Positions 7,011 through 14,292 of a stretch of DNA of 24,084 nucleotides are shown here, piece after piece. This DNA is from DATGZH01 sp035297265. Its GTDB lineage: Bacteria; Actinomycetota; Acidimicrobiia; Acidimicrobiales; RAAP-2. Position numbers and translations under genes: made by a program. The notes under the pieces are model-generated. The model was given only the letters and a program-made list of their open reading frames with translations, was not told the origin of the DNA and made no database searches. Position 1 is the first letter of the stretch, and every line of letters begins with the position of its first letter. The stretch is from NCBI GenBank assembly GCA_035297265.1, contig DATGZH010000043.1:1-24084 (forward strand), read 5' to 3'.

Positions 7011-7840
7011 GGCAGTGCCGACACCGCCTGCGTCGTGACCCGCTCTACCACCTCTCGGACGGACATGAGGTCGTCGATGAGCTCTTGGCCGTCCTGCAGG
7101 CGTTCGTCACGCTCGACGATGATCGAGGTGCAGTTGGTGAGCCGAGGGAGGAGGCGCTCGAGCCAGACGAGGTCCGCCGACGGCACCGGATGGGAGTGCG
7201 CGTCCCAGGTCCTTCCGTCGACCATCTCCCCGCCGGCCAGATGGACCTGCGTGACCGCGCCCAGATCCAGCTCGTCGAACTCGGCCGCCGCGTCACCAAA
7301 GCCGTTCGACTCGTTGATGAGGACGTTCGAGATGTCGAGCAGCAGCGCGCATCCGGTACGTCGGCTCACCTCGTTAGCGAACTCCGCCGGCCGGATCTCA
7401 CCAGGGAGGTCGAACAGCGTGGCCACGTTCTCGACCGACAACTGCACCCCGAGCCGATGCTGGACGAAGTCGACGTTGCGGACGAAGAGGTCCAGTTGCT
7501 CCTCCACCCGCCACAGCGCCGCGAAGTCGTGCATGCGGATGTCGTCCACCCGGCAGAACGAGAGGTGGTCACTGAACTCCGTGGCCTCCATGATCTTCAG
7601 CACCGCGCTGATCTCGTCCAGGAACTGTCCCCGCTCGGTGATGCTTTCCGAGCCCAGCGAGAGGCCGATGCAGTGCAGGGTGTACTCACCCATGCCCGCA
7701 CAGGTCGCCGCAGCGCGCAGCCCGTCGGAGCCCGCACCGACGAAGGCGTCGAGGGAGTGCTCGAACACATCGTAGGACTCCGGGTGCTGCCACAGCCACG
7801 GCATGAGTCCGGCCCGGAAGGCACAGCCGACCCTGATCAT
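7007..7840 (-). CDS. DUF692/MNIO family multinuclear iron oxidative enzyme
   Basis: A 277-residue TIM-barrel-type protein of the DUF692 (MNIO) family, iron enzymes that rewrite cysteine or other residues in ribosomally made peptides (MbnB of methanobactin and TglH are known members). The expected ligands are visible in order: H56 (L-H-C-I-G-L), D91-H92, E137-N138 (S-V-E-N), D169 and N172 (L-L-D-I-S-N), H200 (V-H-L-A-G-G), D213-x-H215 (D-A-H-S-H-P-V) and E243. The length is typical. It starts with ATGA over the stop of the His-tailed protein and ends with ATGA into the methyltransferase, so all three are coupled. The likely substrate is peptide B, two genes upstream, with cysteines at 105 and 107. 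The family call is firm; the reaction is not predictable. Confidence 0.9.
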   Translation of the reverse strand: MIRVGCAFRAGLMPWLWQHPESYDVFEHSLDAFVGAGSDGLRAAATCAGMGEYTLHCIGLSLGSESITERGQFLDEISAVLKIMEATEFSDHLSFCRVDDIRMHDFAALWRVEEQLDLFVRNVDFVQHRLGVQLSVENVATLFDLPGEIRPAEFANEVSRRTGCALLLDISNVLINESNGFGDAAAEFDELDLGAVTQVHLAGGEMVDGRTWDAHSHPVPSADLVWLERLLPRLTNCTSIIVERDERLQDGQELIDDLMSVREVVERVTTQAVSALP

Positions 7841-8220
7841 CGGAGCTCGCCGTGCGTGTGTGGGTGCTCGTGGTGACCGTTGCCGTCGTGGTCGTGGTCG
7901 TGACCGTGACCGTGGTCGTGGTCGGTCGGGACCGTCGAGCCGGTCCCCTCACCCGCGGCCGCCTCGGCGCGCTTGCGATCCTCCAGCTCGTGGTGGAGCC
8001 GGTGGAGGTAGTCGAAGCGGTCCTTCTTGGCCACGTGCGACAGCGTCATGGCCTCGAGCCCCGATGGGTCGATCCCCGCCAGGGCCTTCGCCGCCGGCCC
8101 GCTGAGGCGGGCGGCGGCGAAGCCCTCCGGGTCCGCGGTCCAGGCCGCACGGGCTGCGTCGTCGGTCACGAGCTCGACCACTCCGCGCTGCAGCCCGACC
8201 ACGTCGTGCACCGAGGTCAC
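7837..8220 (-). CDS. Small helical protein with a histidine-rich tail, candidate MNIO partner
   Basis: A 127-residue protein of two parts. Residues 1-85 are helical, with L-V-T-D-D-A-A-R-A-A-W, a D-P-E-G-F-A-A-A-R-L stretch and K-K-D-R-F-D-Y-L-H. This resembles small proteins found beside peptide-modifying enzymes that present or recognise the precursor. Residues 100-124 are almost entirely His, Asp and Gly (H-D-H-G-H-G-H-D-H-D-H), a probable metal-binding tail that could hold or deliver iron to the adjacent MNIO. Its GTG (8220) follows the peptide-B stop with no gap, and its stop overlaps the MNIO start by four bases. MNIO enzymes usually need a partner protein, and no other candidate is present in this operon. 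I do not recognise the exact family. Confidence 0.7.
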   Translation of the reverse strand: MTSVHDVVGLQRGVVELVTDDAARAAWTADPEGFAAARLSGPAAKALAGIDPSGLEAMTLSHVAKKDRFDYLHRLHHELEDRKRAEAAAGEGTGSTVPTDHDHGHGHDHDHDGNGHHEHPHTHGELR

Positions 8221-8583
8221 CTACTCCGAGTAGCCGCCGAACGCGATCGAGCCCATCGGGGGGCAGGCACAGGGGCCGGCCATGGCCGAGCCGAGTCCGC
8301 CAACCTTGCCGCCCATGAAGCCCTGGAAGGCGTGGGCCACCGGTGCACTGAGCACGTTGCCGGGAACCTGGCTGGCGGCCTGGAAGAACGCCGAGGAGCC
8401 GGCGTCGAAGCCCGAGGTCTCCGGGTCGATCTCCTCTTTTGCGGCCGCCTTTAGCAGGTCCTCCTCCCTCGAGCTGAGGACGACGTCGGCATGGAGCCCG
8501 CTGAAGTTGCCCTCCGCCACCTGGGCCCGCACGGTCGGGTCGTCGATCGCCATGAGCGCGACGGCGAGGCTATCCGAAGACAT
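8221..8583 (-). CDS. Peptide B: cysteine-containing RiPP precursor candidate
   Basis: A 120-residue precursor-like peptide. Leader features shared with A and D are A-L-M-A-I-D-D-P-T-V-R (9-19), L-S-S-R-E-E-D-L-L (36-44) and T-S-G-F (56-59). After G-F the sequence diverges into a Gly/Ala-rich region ending with C105-A-C107-P-P and the tail F-G-G-Y-S-E. Peptide A has the same total length and also has its first cysteine at 105, followed by a C-P. ATG 8583 is chosen for the strong AAGGAGG (8598-8592) eight bases upstream; an upstream in-frame start at 8610 lacks this. The shared promoter is at 8656-8632. The gene leads the unit His-tailed protein, MNIO, methyltransferase. The position, cysteines and leader all support an MNIO substrate, though this is untested. 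Confidence 0.75.
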   Translation of the reverse strand: MSSDSLAVALMAIDDPTVRAQVAEGNFSGLHADVVLSSREEDLLKAAAKEEIDPETSGFDAGSSAFFQAASQVPGNVLSAPVAHAFQGFMGGKVGGLGSAMAGPCACPPMGSIAFGGYSE

Positions 8584-8631
8584 AGGTCCCTCCTCCTTGT
8601 GGTCTGACACTGCTACCGCTGTCGAAGGCTA

Positions 8632-8656
8632 GACGGGCGAACCTTCCCTGGGTTAC
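8632..8656 (-). promoter_or_regulatory. ECF-type promoter of the peptide B-MNIO operon
   Basis: On the minus strand GTAACC (8656-8651), 15 bases, then CGTC (8635-8632). It is an exact match to the shared element, about 49 bases before the peptide B start. Confidence 0.8.
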
Positions 8657-8867
8657 ACGGGTGGCGAGAGGCCGACCGCTCGACTGGACGAGGTGGAGGC
8701 CCGGCCGAGGCCCTGTTGGGCCCGGAGCGCGACGTGGGGGACCGCTTGTCTCTCCGGGAGGTTGGCTCCCCGGCCGCACCGCCGGGGGCTCCTGGTGGCG
8801 ACCCGAGGGCCGGGGGCGACGACCCGCGGCCGGCCGGGGACTTCGGCCGCGTCGGTGCCGTGTCCAG

Positions 8868-10232
8868 TCAGCCGGGCGCCGGGTTGTAGCCCCAGCGGTC
8901 GACCTGTTCGCACTCCTCGATCGTGAAGGAGGCCCGCCTGCGGAGCTCGACCTCGGTGCGCGATTCGAACGCCATCCCGTCGGGATCGGGTCTCGCCAAG
9001 ATCTCGATCTCCCGACGGGCGCGCTCGGGATCGGCCTCGAGGTACTGCTGGCGGCAATCCCGCTGCCTTCCGAAGAACCTCCCGTGCACCCGCTCGCGCT
9101 CGATCATCGGGTCGAGCTCGAGCTTGTGGCAGAGGATGCGGCTCCAACGGAGACCGTTCTCGGCATGGAACAGCTCGTCGGCCGACGCGTAGTCGAGCGC
9201 CTTGGCGATGTCGTACTGCCCGAGCGTGTCACGAGTGGCGATCTCCAGCGGGAGCTTGTCGATGGCGAGGCCCTCGAGCACGGTGCACAGGATGAGGAGC
9301 CGCCAGACGAGCTCGCGCTCGCTGCCCGGTGCGCACTCCGGGAAGGAGTATGCGTACTCGTAGTTGGAGGCGTGCTGGGGCAGCGTGCCCTCGTCGTAGC
9401 CCCGCTGCTCGAGCAGCCGCTGGAACATCGCCGCGTGACGCGCCTCGTCGCTGGCGTGGCGGGCCATGGCCAGATGGAAGGGCCACTCGAGATCGGGATG
9501 CTCGTAGGAGTTGCGGCACATCAGCTCGAGGGCGCAGAGCTCGGAGATCACGTTGTCACCCAGATCGGCGGCGATGTCCTCGTCCTCGAGCCGTGACGTG
9601 CTCCGGAAGTGGGCGCGCGCCCCGATCTCCGGACGCCGTCGACCGGCCGGCCGGGCCGGCGACCCGACGCGGTCGACCGGTCCCCAGAGGACGGCGGCCA
9701 ACGCGACGTCAGGGGGTTCTTCGGAGCAGAGGGCGCGGCCGAGGGCTTCGGTGAGATCGCCCGCTCTCGCCGGGCCGGGCTCAGACAACTCGCGCCGCGC
9801 CGCCTCCAGGATGGCCCCCAGCCGGGCGTCGTACAGCGGGTCGATCCTCGCGGCCAGCCGCTCGTAGCGGTCCAGCAGCACCGCGGGGACCTCGACCGTG
9901 AGGGCTTCCACCACGCTGGAGGGGTCGCCCGTCAGGTCGAGGGCGCGGAGCGGTTCGATCCAGGCCCGATGGGCCCGCAGGGCGTCCTCGTCCCGGTCGC
10001 AGAGGGTGAGTGCCTGCTGGCGGAGCGCAGTCGCCCGCGCCATCGCCGCCTCCATCCCGTGCGCCAACCGCAGCTTGTCGTCGGTCTCGGGGACCTTGGG
10101 GGCCCATCCCGCGGCGACGTGGGCCACGGCCCGCTCGAGGGCAGCCAGCCGCAGCAGCTCGTCGACGATCCCCGGGGCGGACCACCTCCCTCCCAGTCGC
10201 TGCCAACGATCCGGGTAGGTGGCGGTGCTCAT
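8868..10232 (-). CDS. Ferritin-like diiron protein (DUF455-type), candidate oxidase
   Basis: A 454-residue protein. The C-terminal half is a ferritin-like four-helix bundle with the expected carboxylate/histidine pairs: E236, E263-x2-H266 in D-E-A-R-H, E320 in L-E-G-L-A-I-D-K, and E353 with H356 in D-E-L-F-H-A-E-N. These would bind two irons for O2 chemistry. The N-terminal 200 residues are helical (A-V-A-H-V-A-A-G-W and D-D-K-L-R-L-A-H-G-M) with no clear function. I start it at ATG 10232, which overlaps the stop of peptide A by four bases; an upstream ATG at 10280 lies inside peptide A and is less likely. Translational coupling to a precursor makes a peptide-oxidising role attractive. A general ferritin-like oxygenase or a storage role cannot be excluded. 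Confidence 0.8.
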   Translation of the reverse strand: MSTATYPDRWQRLGGRWSAPGIVDELLRLAALERAVAHVAAGWAPKVPETDDKLRLAHGMEAAMARATALRQQALTLCDRDEDALRAHRAWIEPLRALDLTGDPSSVVEALTVEVPAVLLDRYERLAARIDPLYDARLGAILEAARRELSEPGPARAGDLTEALGRALCSEEPPDVALAAVLWGPVDRVGSPARPAGRRRPEIGARAHFRSTSRLEDEDIAADLGDNVISELCALELMCRNSYEHPDLEWPFHLAMARHASDEARHAAMFQRLLEQRGYDEGTLPQHASNYEYAYSFPECAPGSERELVWRLLILCTVLEGLAIDKLPLEIATRDTLGQYDIAKALDYASADELFHAENGLRWSRILCHKLELDPMIERERVHGRFFGRQRDCRQQYLEADPERARREIEILARPDPDGMAFESRTEVELRRRASFTIEECEQVDRWGYNPAPG

Positions 10233-10591
10233 TCGACCATCGAGCCCGGGGAGACGAAGGACTTGTTCCACGGGCAGCAACCTTCACTCGAGGCGAACCC
10301 CGGCCCTTGGAGCGCCCCCGTGGGCAGGCCGGCGGCCCGGTTCAACGAACCCCCGAGTTGCGAGGCGACGCCCGGGGAGAGCAGCGGTCCGCTGCCGAGG
10401 TAGCCCATGGCCCCACCGGCACCGAAGGCGAAGCCCGAGACATCGGTATTCGCCTCATCGACGAGGATGCTCTTCTCGTCCGAGGTGAGGTCCCAGGTAT
10501 CGAGGACCTCCGGACTGCTGCCCACCTGCTCCCTGAACGTCTCGTCGTCCAACATCTGGCTGTACACGCCGGCGAATGCGTCCTTGCTCAC
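10229..10591 (-). CDS. Peptide A: cysteine-containing RiPP precursor candidate
   Basis: A 120-residue precursor-like peptide. The leader S-K-D-A-F-A-G-V-Y-S-Q, L-D-D-E-T-F-R (14-20), D-L-T-S-D-E-K-S-I-L (34-43) and V-S-G-F (51-54) resembles actinobacterial precursor families of the NHLP/Os1348/Franean1_4349 type as I remember them. After G-F comes a Gly-rich stretch and then C105-C106-P-W and the tail S-P-G-S-M-V-E. Length and first-cysteine position are identical to peptide B. GTG 10591 has GGAG five bases upstream. The promoter is at 10683-10659. The stop overlaps the diiron protein ATG by four bases. A and B are likely modified by overlapping enzyme sets. Confidence 0.75.
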   Translation of the reverse strand: MSKDAFAGVYSQMLDDETFREQVGSSPEVLDTWDLTSDEKSILVDEANTDVSGFAFGAGGAMGYLGSGPLLSPGVASQLGGSLNRAAGLPTGALQGPGFASSEGCCPWNKSFVSPGSMVE

Positions 10592-10658
10592 GGCAACTCC
10601 GATCTTCCTGTCCTCGGTCCGGATGGTCGAAGGGGCGCGGGACGCCCCCACAATCCAA

Positions 10659-10683
10659 GACGTCCTCGCCCAGGCCCGGTTAC
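10659..10683 (-). promoter_or_regulatory. ECF-type promoter of the peptide A-diiron operon
   Basis: On the minus strand GTAACC (10683-10678), 15 bases, then CGTC (10662-10659), an exact match to the shared element. The start codon is 68 bases downstream. Confidence 0.8.
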
Positions 10684-10783
10684 ATCCCGGACCGGCCGAG
10701 TCGGAGCCGGCCGCCCCTGGCGAGCGATGCGGGCCGGCGGTCGGGACCGGCGACGCCGACGCCGCGGTCGCTCGGACCGACCT

Positions 10784-10808
10784 GTAACCGTCGAGCCGAC
10801 GGACCGTC
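10784..10808 (+). promoter_or_regulatory. ECF-type promoter of small protein gene C
   Basis: GTAACC (10784-10789), 15 bases, then CGTC (10805-10808), an exact match. The GTG start is at 10818, only nine bases after the -10 element, so the transcript probably begins at or next to the start codon (leaderless). It diverges from the peptide A promoter about 100 bases away. Confidence 0.8.
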
Positions 10809-10817
10809 AACCCGAGC

Positions 10818-11087
10818 GTGGAGCTCGACGAGGCCTCCGTCCCGGACCGAGAGGCCGCCGAGCGACTCCTCGACAAGCTCCGGGCCTTCGTCGTCAACGA
10901 CCTCAACGAGGAGGAGGCGACGCTCCTCGCTGCCCTCCTGGCGCCCGGGATGGCCCTCGCCACCGCCGAGGAGCAGGAGGTGGTGGCCTTCGGGTCCGAG
11001 GACGACTGGCGACCGGGCGCCCTCCCCCGCGCCCTGGTCGAGGCGGTCCGCGGGCAGCTGAGCAGCGACGACCGGGATCCGGACTGA
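10818..11087 (+). CDS. Small protein C: leader-like helical module, unknown role
   Basis: An 89-residue protein. Residues 17-45 (L-L-D-K-L-R-A-F-V, L-N-E-E-E-A-T-L-L-A-A-L-L) align with peptide E residues 11-43 and the C-terminal module of peptide F. E-V-V-A-F-G-S follows where E has E-V-A-G-F-A. Unlike the peptides it has no glycine-rich or cysteine-bearing tail; the end is acidic (S-S-D-D-R-D-P-D). It may be a precursor with a short core, or an immunity, carrier or regulatory peptide. GTG 10818 is very close to the promoter, suggesting leaderless translation. It converges on the ECF sigma gene with four bases between stop codons. Confidence 0.65.
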   Translation: MELDEASVPDREAAERLLDKLRAFVVNDLNEEEATLLAALLAPGMALATAEEQEVVAFGSEDDWRPGALPRALVEAVRGQLSSDDRDPD

Positions 11088-11091
11088 AGCG

Positions 11092-11829
11092 TCAGGTCGG
11101 CCGGGGGGCGGCGCTCACGTCGCTCGGGAGCTGGAACGGCAGGACCTCCGCGGCGGCGGCATCGAGACAGAGCTGGCAGTGCTCGATGTGCTTCGAGGCG
11201 ACCAAGGAGTCCTCGGCCACCAGGAGGTCGGCGAACTCCTCGCAGGCCAGCGAGGGCTGACGCTCGATCAGCTCGACCGCGAGGGCGTGACGCAGACGCC
11301 GACGGGCCCGGTGCACCACGACCTTCGCCGCCCCCGGGCTGATGCCGAGGGCCCCCGCCACCTGGTCGGGCGTGAACCCCAGGTGGGCCACCATGGCGAC
11401 CGCCGTGGCGTCCCGGTGCGACAGGCCGGCCAGACACCCCTCGACCTGCTCGGTCAGCTCCTTCAGCTCGGCGAGGGACTCGGGGCTGGGGTCGGCCGAG
11501 GCCAAGGTCTCGTCCTCGTCGTCCAGCGGTGTGAGCCGCCGACGCGCCCGCAGGTGGTCGGTGGCGGCGTGGCGGGCGATCGAGAGGAGCCAGGGCCGGA
11601 ACCGTTCAGGCTCCCGGAGCTCGGGCAGGTGCTGGAAGGCTCGAGCGAACGCGTCCTGGACCACGTCCCTCGACGTCTCTGTGTCCCCGACAACCTGATA
11701 GGCGACCCGCCGAACGGCGTCGAGATGCCTCCGATAGAGCTGCTCGAAGGCATGGGGGTCCCCGGACCGCACCGCCGCCACCAGCTCGACGTCGGTCGGA
11801 GCCGGTGGAGGACCACCCATGGCCGCCAT
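11092..11829 (-). CDS. ECF sigma factor with fused C-terminal zinc-binding motif
   Basis: A 245-residue extracytoplasmic-function sigma factor. Region 2 (about 25-95) shows A-F-E-Q-L-Y-R-R-H, D-V-V-Q-D-A-F-A-R-A-F and F-R-P-W-L-L-S-I-A-R-H-A-A-T-D, which bind core polymerase and the -10 element. Region 4 (about 125-185) has G-F-T-P-D-Q-V-A-G-A-L-G-I-S-P-G-A-A-K-V, the -35 recognition helix. A C-terminal extension carries C196, then H214-x3-C218-x2-C221, the HxxxCxxC pattern normally seen in separate zinc anti-sigma factors. No anti-sigma gene is adjacent, so control may be built in. ATG 11820 is an alternative start. It is the natural candidate to read the GTAACC-N15-CGTC promoters here. I see no such promoter before its own gene, so autoregulation is not supported. 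Confidence 0.85.
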   Translation of the reverse strand: MAAMGGPPPAPTDVELVAAVRSGDPHAFEQLYRRHLDAVRRVAYQVVGDTETSRDVVQDAFARAFQHLPELREPERFRPWLLSIARHAATDHLRARRRLTPLDDEDETLASADPSPESLAELKELTEQVEGCLAGLSHRDATAVAMVAHLGFTPDQVAGALGISPGAAKVVVHRARRRLRHALAVELIERQPSLACEEFADLLVAEDSLVASKHIEHCQLCLDAAAAEVLPFQLPSDVSAAPRPT

Positions 11830-12020
11830 CGTAGGTGGCAGGTGGGGCCACCGCTGGGGTCGCCCACCGGCGACCGGGCTGCCGCGTCGTTCTGCACGGT
11901 CCGACGGGACGGCGGGTCGGTCACACGGGCCCGAATTTCACCCCCTGCTGCGGTGCCGCCCGACCCGCGGCCCGGTGGACGGACACTCCGGCCGTACGGG
12001 GTGAGGCCATCGGTGGCAGC

Positions 12021-13157
12021 ATGGGGCGGATGGCCCGGCGAAACCGCAGCGTCGGCTGGCGCGCGGCACTGGGAGGAGCGGGGTTCCAGGCGGTCCTCGG
12101 CGGTAGCTCCCGCCGGGCGACGGTTGCGCCGCGCCCGGGCAGCGGGCGGGTCAGACCGGGCCGGCGGTGGACGCGGTCGGCGGCGCGGGGTTGGGTCGGG
12201 TTGCTCTTCGGCATCGTGTCGGCGGGGGCGATCCTCGTCCTGGCAGGGCCGGCCGCCGCCCAGGGGCCCCCCACGCTCACGCCCAATCCGACGAGCGGGC
12301 CGCCCGGGACGTCGTTGACGCTCACGGCCACCAACTTCGACGAGGGCCTGCCGTGCCTGGGCGATCCCGCTGTCATCACGTTCTTTTTCGGTGGCACCCA
12401 GGTGGGCCAAGCGCCGGTGTCGGCGTCGGCCAGCGTCAATCTGACCGTCCCCACCGAGGCCAGCTATCCGGACACCGTCCAGGTCGAGGCGACCTGCCCG
12501 ATCGACGCCAACCAGCCCAAGATGGCGTTCAGTAGCTTCATCGTCGAAGCGCCTCCGCCCCCGCCGACCACGACCACCACTACGACTCTGCCGCCGACCA
12601 CGACGACCACGGTGCGGCCGACTACGACGACCACGAAACCCCCACCACCGCCGCCGCCGCCGCCGCACACCACCACCACCGCGCCACACCCGACGACCAC
12701 CACCACGACGACCACGACGACCGTCCCGCCCACCACGACGACGACCGCACCTGCCGTCCGGACGCTCGCGCTCGACCGGCTCAGCGTGCCTCCCGGAGGC
12801 CCGATCGAGGCGACGGGAGAGGGCTGTGATCCCAGCGTGCCGGTGACGCTCACCGTCGGGAAGAACGTGGTCGCCAAGACCGTGTCGACGAAGAACGGGT
12901 CCTTCGTCATCCCGCTCCAGCTGACCTCCATCCAGGTGGGACCGCACCAGGTGCTGGCCCAGTGCGGGGTTGAGCTGACGGCCAACTTCGAGGTCGTGCT
13001 CTCGAGCGAGGTGGGCCAGCCCACGGCCACCGTCGGCATCATCGTGATCTTCCTCTTGATCGGCACGGTGCTGCTCGCCCGCCAGATGCGACGCTCCCAG
13101 GCACCCCTCCATGAGACGGGTCCGGGGGAGCCGGACGACGAGTCGGAGGAGACGTAA
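12021..13157 (+). CDS. Secreted or membrane-anchored surface protein with Pro/Thr linker
   Basis: A 378-residue protein. An arginine-rich N-terminus precedes a hydrophobic signal segment (G-W-V-G-L-L-F-G-I-V-S-A-G-A) ending in A-A-A-Q, near residue 80. Two beta-type domains follow (about 82-175 and 245-330; each begins with a pattern such as P-x-S-G-P-P-G-T), separated by a low-complexity linker of Pro, Thr and short PPP runs (about 175-245). A transmembrane helix (G-I-I-V-I-F-L-L-I-G) and a basic then acidic tail close the protein. The repeated first domain resembles IPT/TIG-like or Ig-like folds; I do not assign a ligand. The start is uncertain: 12021 and 12030 are both ATG and neither has a strong ribosome site. 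Expected at the cell surface. Confidence 0.65.
   Translation: MGRMARRNRSVGWRAALGGAGFQAVLGGSSRRATVAPRPGSGRVRPGRRWTRSAARGWVGLLFGIVSAGAILVLAGPAAAQGPPTLTPNPTSGPPGTSLTLTATNFDEGLPCLGDPAVITFFFGGTQVGQAPVSASASVNLTVPTEASYPDTVQVEATCPIDANQPKMAFSSFIVEAPPPPPTTTTTTTLPPTTTTTVRPTTTTTKPPPPPPPPPHTTTTAPHPTTTTTTTTTTVPPTTTTTAPAVRTLALDRLSVPPGGPIEATGEGCDPSVPVTLTVGKNVVAKTVSTKNGSFVIPLQLTSIQVGPHQVLAQCGVELTANFEVVLSSEVGQPTATVGIIVIFLLIGTVLLARQMRRSQAPLHETGPGEPDDESEET
12549..12752 (+). repeat. Threonine/proline-coding low-complexity tract
   Basis: ACC/ACG triplets and CCG/CCA runs encode alternating poly-threonine and poly-proline in the surface protein. This is a flexible, probably wall-spanning linker. Its complement yields a long glycine/valine-rich shadow reading frame on the minus strand that is not a gene. 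Confidence 0.8.
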
Positions 13158-13383
13158 AGCGGTCCGGATGACCGGCACTCCTCTCCCGCACGACGCAACG
13201 GGCCCGGTCGCGGGCGCCCGCCGTCGCATGGTGGCGCCAACCGGGAGCGGCACGACGGCCTCACCGGAGCCGAGCACACGAGGCGAGCGCCGCGCCGGGG
13301 GCGGACAAGACCGGCCCACATGTGGCGAGTGCCCGCGACCGGGGAGCCCGGCATCGCGAGTACCTGCCGTCTACGCTGTCGCC

Positions 13384-14292
13384 GTGCACTGCGGCGGGCC
13401 GCGTCGGAGGGGACTGGGCACCGTTTCCTTCCCCTACCTCTCCGGGCGATGGCTGCTGCCGTGCCTCCTGGTGGTCCTCACGGTCTTCCCGTTCGCCCTG
13501 AGGGCCGAGGCCGGCGCGTCGGAGACGGCGGCTTTGGGGGCGGTGATCAACGGCGTGGCCGTGGGCCACTCGAGCACGCAGCATCCCGTCAAGCTGGATC
13601 CGAACACGCCGGCCCGGCTCACGCTGCACGTGGTCAACGGCGGTACCCGGCCGATCACCGTCCAGACGGTCCAGCTGACCGGCACCGTGGCCGGTCTGAC
13701 GTTCTTCACCTACCAGACGTCGGTGAACCTGCGGGTCCGCGCCGACTCGTCGACGACGCTCCACTTCGCGCTGGACCTGAGCGGTCTCGGCGGCCAGGTC
13801 ACGGGTCTCGTGCCCGGCTCCGTCGCCGTCCTCGACGCCCAGCGCAATGTCGTCGCCAGCCGGTCGATGGTGGTTCAGGTGAACGGGAGCCTGGTCTCGG
13901 TCTACGGGCTCTTCGGACTGGCGCTCCTGATCCTCACCGGCCTGGCCATCGCCGAGCTCCTCTTGGCCTTGGCGCGCCACCGTCTTCCCCAGAACCGCTG
14001 GCGTCGGGGCCTCCGCTTCCTAGCCCCGGGGATCGGGCTCGGGCTGGTCTTCACCTTCACGCTGTCGGCCTTCAACGTCTGGGTCCCGAGCCCGGGCATC
14101 TGGCTCGGCGCCATCCTCATCCCCGGCGCCATCTTCTTCGTACTCGGCTACTTCTCACCCACGCCCGTGCTCGACGAGGACGAGGACGAGGACGAGGATG
14201 AGGACGAGGAAGACGACACCGGTCCGGACCACGGCGAAGAGGTGGTCGCGACGTCGTCGACCTCGAGCGAAGGGGCGGCCCCGCCGCCATGA
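13384..14292 (+). CDS. Membrane protein with extracytoplasmic domain and acidic tail
   Basis: A 302-residue protein that I do not recognise. A signal or first membrane segment (W-L-L-P-C-L-L-V-V-L-T-V) is followed by an extracytoplasmic beta-rich domain (about 45-170, with N-G-G-T-R-P-I-T-V) and three further hydrophobic helices (about 175-200, 215-240, 245-262). The cytoplasmic end has a run of alternating Asp and Glu (14176-14214), then a Ser/Thr-rich tail that could be phosphorylated by the kinase encoded next. GTG 13384 is the nearest start to the signal segment; the open frame reaches back to 13111, inside the preceding gene, which I reject. Its stop overlaps the kinase ATG by four bases, so the two products are made together and may interact. 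Confidence 0.65.
   Translation: MHCGGPRRRGLGTVSFPYLSGRWLLPCLLVVLTVFPFALRAEAGASETAALGAVINGVAVGHSSTQHPVKLDPNTPARLTLHVVNGGTRPITVQTVQLTGTVAGLTFFTYQTSVNLRVRADSSTTLHFALDLSGLGGQVTGLVPGSVAVLDAQRNVVASRSMVVQVNGSLVSVYGLFGLALLILTGLAIAELLLALARHRLPQNRWRRGLRFLAPGIGLGLVFTFTLSAFNVWVPSPGIWLGAILIPGAIFFVLGYFSPTPVLDEDEDEDEDEDEEDDTGPDHGEEVVATSSTSSEGAAPPP

Noticed and set aside
12570..12740. CRISPR-like or intergenic repeat array
   Set aside because: The repeats are codon-level Thr/Pro runs within an open frame with no spacer/repeat structure. No CRISPR array is seen anywhere in the window.
11463..13319. A 618-codon minus-strand ORF rich in Gly, Arg and Val
   Set aside because: It is the antisense of the Pro/Thr-coding surface protein and part of the sigma gene. 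It has no recognisable domain and reflects high GC content.
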